From Bacillus licheniformis DSM 13 = ATCC 14580 (lineage in GTDB: Bacteria > Bacillota > Bacilli > Bacillales > Bacillaceae), in NCBI RefSeq assembly GCF_000011645.1, contig NC_006270.3, forward strand, positions 3,370,501 through 3,434,500: DNA of 64,000 bases, given 5' to 3'. The notes beneath the pieces are model-generated. The model was given only the letters and a program-made list of their open reading frames with translations, was not told where the DNA came from and made no database searches. Shown here in pieces: positions 17,276 through 25,337 of this stretch. The first letter of the stretch is position 1. Each line of letters opens with the position of its first letter. Made by a program: the position numbers and the translations under genes.

Positions 17276-20221
17276 ATGCTGAAAACGGTCCGCATCATCA
17301 TATTGGGCGCAATGTGCACGATCCTTTCCGCCGCCGGTTTCGATCCGCCGCAGCCCGCAGCCGCTAAAAGCCAGGCTGATGAATATGAGTATCCCTTTCA
17401 AGATCCCAGTCTCCCTGTACAAAAAAGAGTCAGCGACTTGCTTTCACGGCTGACCCTTGAGGAAAAAGTGTCACTGATGCATCAATATCAGCCCGCCGTT
17501 CCCCGGCTGGGCATTCCCGCTTTTAAAACGGGCACAGAAGCGCTTCACGGCGTCGCCTGGCTCGGGGAAGCAACCGTTTTCCCGCAGGCTTTCGGGCTCG
17601 CGCACACATGGGACCGCTATTTAATCAAACAAATCGGCTCGGCGGTCGGTGATGAAGTCCGCGGCTTCCACCACCTTGATCCCGCGGCAAACGGAGTCAA
17701 CGTCTGGGCGCCGGTCGTCGATCTGCTGCGTGATCCAAGGTGGGGAAGAAATGAAGAAGGCTATTCCGAAGACCCCTTTTTAACCGGGGAAATAGCAACC
17801 GCCTATGCCTCCGGGTTAAGGGGCGATCATCCCTTCTATTTGAAAACAGTTCCAACCTTAAAGCATTTTCTTGCCTATAACAACGAAACAGACCGGGGAT
17901 TCAGCTCCTCAAGCATCGATCCCAGGAACATGCACGAGTATTATTTGAAGCCCTTCGAAACAGCAATTTCCAAAAAAGCCGCGTATGGACTGATGCCGGC
18001 CTACAATTCTGTCAACGATAAACCGGCCATTTTGAGCCCGCTGCTCGACAGTACAGTCAAACGTAGATGGGCCGGAGACGATTTCTTCATCGTCAGCGAT
18101 GCCTTTGATCCTTCCGGAATCGTCAATGACCACAAGTATTATGACAGCCACGAAAAAGCCCATGCCCACGCCGTAAAAGCCGGCATTGACAACTTTACGG
18201 ATCAGGGGGAAAATCCCGAGCTGACGAGAAACGCCTTAACCGGTGCCTTAAAGCAAGGCCTTATTTCTGAAAAAGACCTCGATCAAGCCTTGGCCAATAC
18301 GTTCAGCATCCGTTTTCGCACGGGCGAATTTGATCCGGACGAACTCAATCCGTACAGCCGCCTGACAGATGACGTCATCAACAGTCCAAAGCATCAGCTG
18401 CTGGCGAAAAAAGCGGCTGAAAAAGCCATTGTTTTACTGAAAAACGACCAGGATCTGCTTCCTTTCAATGCCCGGAAGAATGAAAGCATTGCAGTCATCG
18501 GCCCGTTCGGAAATGCGCTTTACGAAGATTGGTACAGCGGAACGATGCCGTATCGGAAAACCCCGCTTGACGAAATCGCGGACAAAATCGGCAAAGACCG
18601 CGTCTCCTTTGCTGAAGGTCTGGAACAAAGCGGCTTCAAATCCGCGCTGACCGGAAAGTTTGTAACTGCAGGCCGGGACGGCAAACAACCGCTCACAGCA
18701 GCGGCTGATAAGCTTGAGAAAAGCGCGGCATTCGATGCGGCGGATTGGGGAGAAAGCATCTTCACCCTCCGCGCCCAAGCGAACGGCCTCTATGTCTCGC
18801 TTCAGGATGACGGCCGGCTGATCGCTGATCAGAAACAGCCGAACGGCCGGACCGTTAAAGAAACATTTCAGTTCGAACAGCAGTCTGACGGGACATTTGC
18901 CATCAAAAATACGGCAAACGGCAAATATCTCACCGCCGGTAAAGACGGCACATTAACAGCCGCCGCCGAAAAGCCGGCAACAGCAGCGGAAAAGTTTTCA
19001 AAGACGATCATCAAGAGCGGTACGGATGAAGCGGTTCAGCTGGCAAAATCCGCGGACAAAGCCATCGTGTTTGTCGGCAACAATCCTTACATCAACGGCC
19101 GGGAAACCGAAGACCGGAAAGATATTACACTCCCTCCGGCCCAGGAAAATCTGCTGAAAGCTGTTTCTAAAGCCAATACCAATACGGTGCTTGTCGTAAC
19201 GAGCAGCTATCCGTTTGCTCTCAACTGGGCAAAAGCGCACATTCCTGCGATCATATATTCCGCTCACGGAGGCCAGGAGGCGGGAAGCGCATTGGCGGAC
19301 ATTCTCTATGGAGATGTAAATCCGGGCGGACGGCTGACGCAAACTTGGCACACCTCAGTCAAAGAACTGCCGGATATGATGAATTACGATATCATCAAAG
19401 GGAAAAGAACCTATAAATATTTCGTAGGCAAGCCGCTGTTTCCGTTCGGCCACGGGTTATCCTATACAGCGTTTCGCTACAGCGATTTAAGCCTTTCCTC
19501 TGACAGCATCAAAAAAGACGGATCTGTCACGATTCGCGTCAACGTCACCAATACAGGCGGAAGAAAAGGAGATGAAGTCGTTCAGCTCTATACCTCTCCC
19601 CTGTTTAAAACACGGGTTAAACAGCCGAACCTGGACCTGAAAGATTTTCAGCGGGTTGAACTGGCACCGAAAGAAACGAAAACCGTGACATTCAAGCTGA
19701 AACAGACAGACCTTGCCTTTTGGGATGTGACGAGAGAAACATTTGCCGTTGAAAGAGGCCCTTACAGAATATCCGTCGGCAGCTCGGCGGCGGACATCCG
19801 CAAGACAAAGCGGATCTTCGTCCAAGGCGAAACAATTCGGGAACGGAACTTGCGCCGAAAGACAAACGCTGAAGACTACGACGACTACAAAGGCGTGCTC
19901 ATCACCGAAGAATCCAAATACGGCGGCGATGCGGTAAAAAGCAGTACAACAAACGCGTGGATCGCCTACCATGATGTCCGCTTCAAAGGCGAAAAAAGGA
20001 TAGAAGCAAAGGTTGCAAGCAGCGGCGCCGGCGAAATCGGCATCTTCCTCGACCATCCTCAAAAAGGAAAGCAAATCGGTTCGTTAAAAGTGCCTGACAC
20101 ATCCGGATTGCAAAACTGGAAAACGGTAAAAGCTTCCGTCCGAAAATCGACAGGCACCCACCGCGTCTTTTTTGTCTTCAAAGGGAAAGTTGCAATCGAT
20201 TCGTTTCAATTTGAAAGATAA
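17276..20221 (+). CDS. Exported GH3 beta-glycosidase with inserted beta-trefoil-like module and C-terminal CBM
   Basis: 981 residues with an N-terminal signal peptide ending near PAAAKSQA. The GH3 barrel carries KTGTEALHGVAWLG, WAPVVDLLRDPRWGRNEEGYSEDP and the nucleophile region FFIVSDAFDPSG. The GH3 C domain is split at about residues 459-577 by two GKFVTAGRDG/GKYLTAGKDG-type repeats resembling a fascin or ricin beta-trefoil. Then come the rest of the C domain (NPGGRLTQTWH), an Fn3-like domain and a final CBM6-like domain. It likely trims beta-glucose or beta-xylose from oligosaccharides outside the cell. AAAGGAG precedes the ATG at 17276. Confidence 0.88.
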   Translation: MLKTVRIIILGAMCTILSAAGFDPPQPAAAKSQADEYEYPFQDPSLPVQKRVSDLLSRLTLEEKVSLMHQYQPAVPRLGIPAFKTGTEALHGVAWLGEATVFPQAFGLAHTWDRYLIKQIGSAVGDEVRGFHHLDPAANGVNVWAPVVDLLRDPRWGRNEEGYSEDPFLTGEIATAYASGLRGDHPFYLKTVPTLKHFLAYNNETDRGFSSSSIDPRNMHEYYLKPFETAISKKAAYGLMPAYNSVNDKPAILSPLLDSTVKRRWAGDDFFIVSDAFDPSGIVNDHKYYDSHEKAHAHAVKAGIDNFTDQGENPELTRNALTGALKQGLISEKDLDQALANTFSIRFRTGEFDPDELNPYSRLTDDVINSPKHQLLAKKAAEKAIVLLKNDQDLLPFNARKNESIAVIGPFGNALYEDWYSGTMPYRKTPLDEIADKIGKDRVSFAEGLEQSGFKSALTGKFVTAGRDGKQPLTAAADKLEKSAAFDAADWGESIFTLRAQANGLYVSLQDDGRLIADQKQPNGRTVKETFQFEQQSDGTFAIKNTANGKYLTAGKDGTLTAAAEKPATAAEKFSKTIIKSGTDEAVQLAKSADKAIVFVGNNPYINGRETEDRKDITLPPAQENLLKAVSKANTNTVLVVTSSYPFALNWAKAHIPAIIYSAHGGQEAGSALADILYGDVNPGGRLTQTWHTSVKELPDMMNYDIIKGKRTYKYFVGKPLFPFGHGLSYTAFRYSDLSLSSDSIKKDGSVTIRVNVTNTGGRKGDEVVQLYTSPLFKTRVKQPNLDLKDFQRVELAPKETKTVTFKLKQTDLAFWDVTRETFAVERGPYRISVGSSAADIRKTKRIFVQGETIRERNLRRKTNAEDYDDYKGVLITEESKYGGDAVKSSTTNAWIAYHDVRFKGEKRIEAKVASSGAGEIGIFLDHPQKGKQIGSLKVPDTSGLQNWKTVKASVRKSTGTHRVFFVFKGKVAIDSFQFER

Positions 20222-20243
20222 ACCGGCAAACAAGAAATTTTTT

Positions 20244-20284
20244 AAAGCCATGCAGCTTGATCTGCATGGCTTTTACCGTTTTTC
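20244..20284 (+). terminator. Terminator of the alpha-xylosidase operon
   Basis: GCCATGCAG and CTGCATGGC form a perfect 9-bp stem with a six-base loop, followed by TTTTACCGTTTTT. It closes the five-gene sugar operon. Confidence 0.85.
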
Positions 20285-20361
20285 AGCAATTTTAGCGCTT
20301 TACAATTTAGGAATGATATATTAGAATTCAATCAAAAGTTGCATTAGGTAAAAAAAATGTC

Positions 20362-20386
20362 TTTAGGCAATAAAAAATTGCCGAAA
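20362..20386 (+). promoter_or_regulatory. DtxR/MntR-type metalloregulator operator candidate
   Basis: TTTAGGCAAT and ATTGCCGAAA form a 10-bp dyad with one mismatch around an A5 centre, 50 bases upstream of the ABC ATPase. The TTTAGGCAA half-site resembles those of DtxR-family manganese repressors (MntR, TroR, SirR types). A partial half-site (ATTAGGTAAA) lies just upstream at 20343. The operon encodes a cluster 9 metal importer, so repression by metal-loaded MntR is plausible. Confidence 0.5.
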
Positions 20387-20436
20387 CAAAAATATTGTAT
20401 GCAGGTTAACTTTCATATAGACATAGAAAGGGGTTA

Positions 20437-21189
20437 ATGAACGCTATGAAACCCGCAATTACCGTAAAAGATTTATATGTTTCTTATCACGGCGCAGAAG
20501 CGCTCCGCAATATTAATTTCTCACTCGATCAAGGAATGATGGCGGGCATTATCGGACCGAACGGCGCAGGAAAATCAACGCTGTTAAAATCCATGCTCCA
20601 ATTGATTCCAAAAGATAAAGGCGACGTCCGTCTGCTGGGAAAACCGCTCAAAGATGTACGCAAGCAAATCGCCTATGTTCCGCAGCGAAATGATATGGAT
20701 TGGACGTTCCCGATCAATGTCCTCGACACCGTCATCCTCGGCACGTATCCTGAACTCGGCCTTTTCAGACGTCCGAAAAAACGCGATAAAGACTGGGCGT
20801 ATCACTGTCTTGAGAAAGTCGGGATGGCTGCATATGCCAAGCGTCAGATCGGCGAACTGTCAGGCGGACAGCAGCAGCGCGTTTTTCTCGCCAGGGCGCT
20901 CGCCCAAAAAGCAGAGCTGTTCTGTCTTGACGAACCGTTCGTCGGTATTGATGTGACAAGTGAAGAAATGATCGTCAGCATCTTAAAAGAACTTCGTGAT
21001 GAAGGAAAGACCGTTCTTGTCGTCCATCACGATTTGAGCAAAGCGGACAGCTACTTCAATGAATTAATTTTGCTGAACAAAGAGCTGATTCAAAAAGGCC
21101 CTGTCTCCGACATCCTCAATCCCGACGTGATGATGAAAGCCTACGAATCTCAGCTTCCGTTCCTGCAATCGAAAAGAGGTGCGATCTGA
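20437..21189 (+). CDS. Manganese/zinc/iron ABC transporter ATP-binding protein
   Basis: 250 residues with Walker A GPNGAGKSTLLKSM, Q-loop YVPQRNDMDWTFP, signature LSGGQQQRVFLARALAQ, Walker B LFCLDEPFVGID and the switch VHHDLSKA. The YVPQRxxxDW element is typical of cluster 9 metal importers (PsaB/MntB/TroB). The start could be 20437 or the Met at 20446; AAAGGGG lies close before the former. The ATPase-permease-binding protein order matches staphylococcal mntABC and differs from B. subtilis mntABCD, so this may be an additional metal importer. Confidence 0.9.
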   Translation: MNAMKPAITVKDLYVSYHGAEALRNINFSLDQGMMAGIIGPNGAGKSTLLKSMLQLIPKDKGDVRLLGKPLKDVRKQIAYVPQRNDMDWTFPINVLDTVILGTYPELGLFRRPKKRDKDWAYHCLEKVGMAAYAKRQIGELSGGQQQRVFLARALAQKAELFCLDEPFVGIDVTSEEMIVSILKELRDEGKTVLVVHHDLSKADSYFNELILLNKELIQKGPVSDILNPDVMMKAYESQLPFLQSKRGAI

Positions 21190-22049
21190 TGGAGTTTATC
21201 CATGGTTTGATGGAATATTCGTTTCTGCAAAAATCGCTGTTCACCTCGATTATGGTGGGCATCATTTGCGGCGTCATCGGCTGCTTTATCATTCTCAGGG
21301 GAATGGCGCTGATGGGAGATGCGATTTCACACGCGGTTCTTCCCGGCGTCGCCATCTCTTATATGCTCGGCGTCAATTTTTTCTTCGGCGCCGTCTTTAC
21401 GGGCATCCTGACGGCTCTCGGAATCGGCTATGTCAGCCAAAACAGCCGGATTAAAAACGATTCGGCCATCGGCATCGTATTTACGGCCTTTTTCGCCGTC
21501 GGAATCATATTGATCACGCTTGTCAAAAGCTCAAGCGATCTGTACCATATCTTATTCGGAAATGTGCTGGCCGTTCGTTCATCAGACATGTGGATCACGC
21601 TCGTCATCGGAGTCATTATTCTTACCGCTGTCTTTTTATTTTACAAAGAGCTGCTCATCACCTCTTTCGACCCGACGATGGCGGCTGTCTACGGCTTGCC
21701 GAACCGGCTGATCCACTACTTTTTAATGACGCTTTTAACAATGGTCACGGTCGCATCGCTTCAGACCGTCGGCATCATCCTCGTCGTCGCGATGCTGATC
21801 ACGCCTGCCGCAACCGCTTATCTATTGACGGACCGGCTGTGGGTGATGATCTATTTGTCCGCTTTCCTCGGCGCTTTGTCAGCGGTCATCGGCCTTGGAT
21901 TAAGCTATACGTACAACCTCTCCTCAGGAGCGGCAATCGTGCTCGTGGCTACGATTTTGTTCGGACTTTCCTTTACGTTTTCACCGAAACAAGGCGTGCT
22001 TTGGAGAGCTGTGAAATCAAGAAGAAAACGGGCAGCGCTTCAACAATAA
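21189..22049 (+). CDS. Manganese/zinc/iron ABC transporter permease
   Basis: 286 residues, eight or nine hydrophobic helices. Family landmarks of the ABC-3 permease family are ILRGMALMGDAISHAVLPGVAISYMLG and LQTVGIILVVAMLITPAATAYLL. Its ATG overlaps the ATPase stop (TGATGG), giving translational coupling. It forms the membrane homodimer of the importer. The basic tail (KSRRKRAALQQ) is cytoplasmic. Confidence 0.92.
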   Translation: MEFIHGLMEYSFLQKSLFTSIMVGIICGVIGCFIILRGMALMGDAISHAVLPGVAISYMLGVNFFFGAVFTGILTALGIGYVSQNSRIKNDSAIGIVFTAFFAVGIILITLVKSSSDLYHILFGNVLAVRSSDMWITLVIGVIILTAVFLFYKELLITSFDPTMAAVYGLPNRLIHYFLMTLLTMVTVASLQTVGIILVVAMLITPAATAYLLTDRLWVMIYLSAFLGALSAVIGLGLSYTYNLSSGAAIVLVATILFGLSFTFSPKQGVLWRAVKSRRKRAALQQ

Positions 22050-22076
22050 CCGCAAAATAAAGGGGGAAAACAAAAC

Positions 22077-23006
22077 ATGAAATGGAAGCAAACATTAGCA
22101 ATTGCGGCGGCATTGATTCTGATTCTCGCCGCCGGCTGCTCCTCGAAAAGCAGCAGCGAAGAAAACGGAAAGCTGAAGGTCGTCACCACCTACTCCATTC
22201 TTTATGACATCGTCAAACAAGTCGGAGGGGATCACATCGATTTATACAGCATTGTACCTGTCGGAACAGACCCGCATGAATACGATCCGCTTCCTAAAGA
22301 CGTGCAAAAAACGACGGACGCCGATGTCGTCTTTTACAACGGATTGAATTTGGAGACAGGGAACGGCTGGTTTAACAAGCTGCTGGAAACAGCTGAAAAA
22401 GACGGTGATGACGCCCCTGTCTACAAGCTGAGCAAAGGGGTCAAGCCAAAGCATCTCACCGCTAAGGGAAAAGAAACGGAAGAAGATCCCCATGCATGGC
22501 TCGACATTGAAAACGGGATTCAATATGCAAAGAACGCAAGAGACGCGCTGATCAAAAACGATCCCGACCATAAAGAAGACTACGAGAAAAACGCGGAAGC
22601 CTATATCGGCAAGCTGCAAAAGCTTCATGATGAAGCGGTGAACCGCTTTAAAGATATACCGAAAGAGCGCCGCGTCCTTGTGACAAGCGAAGGGGCTTTT
22701 AAATATTTCGCTTCGGCCTACGGCGTCGACGCGCAGTATATTTGGGAAATCAACACCGAAAATGAAGGAACTCCCGGTCAGATGAAAAAAATCGTCGACA
22801 CAGTGAAGAAAAAGGACGTCCCGGCCTTATTCGTGGAGACAAGCGTTGACCCGCGGAGCATGGAAAGCCTTTCAGCCGAAACGGGCGTGCCGATTAAAGC
22901 AAAAGTCTTCACCGATTCGATCGGAAAGCCCGGTGAAGCGGGAGATTCCTATTATAAGATGATGAAAGAAAACCTTGACCGGATCCATCAAGGCCTCGCC
23001 GAATAA
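22077..23006 (+). CDS. Metal-binding lipoprotein of the ABC importer (PsaA/MntC-like)
   Basis: 309 residues with lipobox LILAAGC. The expected metal ligands are present: His in GTDPHEYDPLP, His in EDPHAWLDIENG, the Glu/Asn region VTSEGAFKYFASAYG, and Asp in VFTDSIGKPGEAGDSY. Two His plus Glu and Asp is the manganese/iron-type ligand set, and there is no His-rich loop as in zinc-specific ZnuA. It captures the metal outside the membrane and passes it to the permease encoded upstream. The ribosome site is AAAGGGGG. Confidence 0.9.
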   Translation: MKWKQTLAIAAALILILAAGCSSKSSSEENGKLKVVTTYSILYDIVKQVGGDHIDLYSIVPVGTDPHEYDPLPKDVQKTTDADVVFYNGLNLETGNGWFNKLLETAEKDGDDAPVYKLSKGVKPKHLTAKGKETEEDPHAWLDIENGIQYAKNARDALIKNDPDHKEDYEKNAEAYIGKLQKLHDEAVNRFKDIPKERRVLVTSEGAFKYFASAYGVDAQYIWEINTENEGTPGQMKKIVDTVKKKDVPALFVETSVDPRSMESLSAETGVPIKAKVFTDSIGKPGEAGDSYYKMMKENLDRIHQGLAE

Positions 23007-23012
23007 CCAATG

Positions 23013-23045
23013 AACTGCTGTACAGGATGTACAGCAGTTTTTTTC
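23013..23045 (+). terminator. Terminator of the metal importer operon
   Basis: AACTGCTGTACA and TGTACAGCAGTT form a perfect stem with a short loop, followed by eight T in nine bases. Confidence 0.9.
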
Positions 23046-23110
23046 TTATGTTTTTCCGATTTTAAAGCAGGGTACAACGAAGGGAAAACGAGGAAAAAGG
23101 AGTGTGTTTC

Positions 23111-23437
23111 GTGAAATCTGGATATGAGGAATGCATCAAAGCCTGCCGAGAATGTCTTGAAGCCTGCAACCACTGCTTTGACAAATGTCTGATGGAAGAA
23201 GAGGCTGGGATGATGGCCGAATGCATCCGTCTTGACCGGGAATGCGCGGAGATGTGCGGTTACGCAATTCAAGCCATGACGCGCAACAGCCCGTATGCCG
23301 AAGATATTTGCCAGCTTTGCGCAAAGGTTTGCGAAGCTTGCGGCAATGAATGCAGCCAGCACAAGCATGACCACTGCCAATTTTGCGCTGAAAGCTGCTT
23401 TGCATGCGCGGAAGCGTGCAGAAAAATGGCTTCTTAA
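23111..23437 (+). CDS. yhjQ: Cys-rich four-helix-bundle copper-binding protein (YhjQ-like)
   Basis: 108 residues from the GTG at 23111, eight bases behind AAAGGAG and exactly the length of B. subtilis YhjQ. Cysteines recur along four amphipathic helices: CIKACRECLEACNHCFDKC, CIRLDRECAEMCG, ICQLCAKVCEACGNEC and HCQFCAESCFACAEAC. This is the DUF326/copper storage protein layout, where inward Cys bind many Cu(I) ions in the cytosol. It sits next to a metal importer and about 5 kb from the cop genes, and has its own ribosome site. A weak hairpin at 23444-23467 follows. Confidence 0.85.
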   Translation: MKSGYEECIKACRECLEACNHCFDKCLMEEEAGMMAECIRLDRECAEMCGYAIQAMTRNSPYAEDICQLCAKVCEACGNECSQHKHDHCQFCAESCFACAEACRKMAS

Positions 23438-23546
23438 CTTGAAACATCCGGCCCTCGAGCCGGATATTCTTATGTAGGAAATGTTTATTTTTTCTCCTTC
23501 CCCCTTTCTAAACTGATACAATATGACTATAAAAGGGGGTTTTATC

Positions 23547-24326
23547 ATGAAAGACAGCGTGTTTCAAATGACTTCTGACACATATCAATCTCTCAGCGAT
23601 TCAGAACGGCATTTGCTCGAGTACATTTATCAGCACTTAGACGTCATCGCCACTTTATCGATTGTAAAATTAAGCGAGGATGCAAATGTTTCAACAGCCA
23701 CGATTGTCAGGTTAATGAAAAAACTCGGATATGACGGCTACACTTCTTTTAAGTATGCATTAAAAGAAAAACACCACCTCGGACACGCTCCGCTGATGGA
23801 TGATATCGACAGCCAAATTAAACAGGCCGTGCTAAAGAATGAAAGAGAAGTTCTGGATACGATTAAGATGCTTGATATCGGGTTGATCGAAGATGCCATT
23901 CAAAAAATCAGCAATGCCGAAAAAGTTTACATCTTCGCAAGAGGATTGTCTGAAATGATTGGAACCGAGATGACGATCAAGCTTCAGCTGCTCGGCAAAA
24001 ACTGCGAGATGCACAGCGACCCGAATATTATCAGAGGAAAGTCAAAAACACTGGCCAAAAAAGACCTCGGCCTTTTTGTTTCCTTGAACGGCGAGACAGA
24101 AGAGCTTGTTGAAGCCGCTCAAAATTTCAAATTGCAAGCCATTTCCACCATTACATTAACGACAAGGATCGATTCGCGTCTTGCGAAATTATCAGAGATC
24201 GTACTGGTCGGGTTTAAAGGGGAACAATCATTTTTTCCCGATTATGAAGTCCGCTCTCGCCTCCCTCTGCAAGTCCTCTCCCGCATCATGCTGGACTCAT
24301 ATGTCATCCGCACCGCTCATAGCTGA
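23547..24326 (+). CDS. RpiR/MurR-family transcriptional regulator
   Basis: 259 residues. The N-terminal helix-turn-helix includes LSIVKLSEDANVSTATIVRLMKKLGYDGYTSFKYALKE, which is diagnostic of the RpiR family. The C-terminal SIS domain (VYIFARGLSEMIGTEM and onward) would sense a sugar phosphate. It is the first gene upstream of a PfkB kinase-PTS-aldolase operon on the same strand, so it most likely controls that operon in response to a phosphorylated ketohexose. The ATG at 23547 follows AAAGGGGG. Confidence 0.88.
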   Translation: MKDSVFQMTSDTYQSLSDSERHLLEYIYQHLDVIATLSIVKLSEDANVSTATIVRLMKKLGYDGYTSFKYALKEKHHLGHAPLMDDIDSQIKQAVLKNEREVLDTIKMLDIGLIEDAIQKISNAEKVYIFARGLSEMIGTEMTIKLQLLGKNCEMHSDPNIIRGKSKTLAKKDLGLFVSLNGETEELVEAAQNFKLQAISTITLTTRIDSRLAKLSEIVLVGFKGEQSFFPDYEVRSRLPLQVLSRIMLDSYVIRTAHS

Positions 24327-24409
24327 AAACCTTTACACAACCTGTAAACATCCCCCCTTTCATCTGTGACATAATGTCTGTGAAGCCACATATAAAGGGG
24401 GGATACAGC

Positions 24410-25324
24410 ATGATCTATACATGCACGATGAACACCGCAGTCGACTTATTCGTTGAAACCGACGAGCTGCTTCCCGATGTTGTCAACCGTACTAAAGATG
24501 AAGATTATCAGCCAAACGGAAAAGGCGTCAATATTTCATTTATGCTCAAGCGCCTTGGTCTTGACAATACCGCGCTTGGCTTTACAGGCGGATTCACCGG
24601 GCGTTTTATTGAAAATGAACTGCTGAATGAAAAAATCGTCACAGACTTTGTCGAAGTGGAAGGCATCTCACGGATCAATATTTTTATCAATTCAACCCGG
24701 GAATTCAAGATTGTAAACAAAGGACCGCTCATATCTGAAGCCCGAAAACAGGAGCTGATCAACAAAATCCGTCAAATCCCGCCGGGCCGCTTCTTATTTA
24801 TTTCAGGCAGTCTTCCGAGAGGAGTCCCTGATGACATGTACCTTTCGCTTTCCGAGATTGCCGCCGAAAACAAACTGAAATTGATCTTGGATATCAGTTC
24901 TCCCGTCCTATTAGATTGTCTTTCATACCATCCTTACCTGATTAAGCCGAATGAACAGGAGCTTGCCGCATTTTTCAGCCGGAAGAAAGCGCTGTCCGAA
25001 GAAGAAATCATCCATTGCGGAAAGGAACTTCTCGACCGCGGCGCTGAAAGGGTTCTCATCTCCCGCGGCAAAGACGGAGCCCTTTATTTGGACCGCCAAA
25101 GAACATTAAAAGCGACCGCCGCTAAAGGCAAAGTTGTCAATACAGCATGTGCCGGCGATGCCATGCTTGCCGTATTCGTCGGAAAACAGGAGCTCGGCTG
25201 TTCCGTTCCTGAAGCACTCAGGCACGCCTCTGCCGCCGGTTCCTTGACGGCATTCTCGAAAGGACTCGGTGATGTGTCCAAACTCGATCAAACAGCTTCA
25301 CAAATTCAAATCACTCATTTATAA
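24410..25324 (+). CDS. PfkB-family sugar-1-phosphate kinase (D-tagatose-1-phosphate or fructose-1-phosphate kinase)
   Basis: 304 residues of the 1-phosphofructokinase branch of PfkB. N-terminal MIYTCTMNTAVDLFVE, then YQPNGKGVNISFMLKRLG and GFTGRFIENEL. The catalytic GAGD element is replaced by CAGDAMLAVFVG, as in several 1-phosphofructokinases (catalytic Asp kept). It phosphorylates the PTS-delivered ketohexose-1-phosphate to the 1,6-bisphosphate. The ATG at 24410 follows AAAGGGGGG. Tagatose rather than fructose is inferred from the accompanying aldolase and from memory of a tagatose cluster in B. licheniformis. Confidence 0.85.
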   Translation: MIYTCTMNTAVDLFVETDELLPDVVNRTKDEDYQPNGKGVNISFMLKRLGLDNTALGFTGGFTGRFIENELLNEKIVTDFVEVEGISRINIFINSTREFKIVNKGPLISEARKQELINKIRQIPPGRFLFISGSLPRGVPDDMYLSLSEIAAENKLKLILDISSPVLLDCLSYHPYLIKPNEQELAAFFSRKKALSEEEIIHCGKELLDRGAERVLISRGKDGALYLDRQRTLKATAAKGKVVNTACAGDAMLAVFVGKQELGCSVPEALRHASAAGSLTAFSKGLGDVSKLDQTASQIQITHL

Positions 25325-25337
25325 AGGGGGTTTTCTT

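Noticed and set aside
20287..20305. TTTAGCGCTTTACA as a cre site or -35 region for the metal importer
   Set aside because: One base out of register with the cre consensus, and no properly spaced -10 follows.
24326..24410. A dedicated promoter between the RpiR gene and the PfkB kinase
   Set aside because: TTTACA and CATAAT boxes exist but the spacing is wrong; a transcript continuing from upstream cannot be excluded, so no promoter is called.
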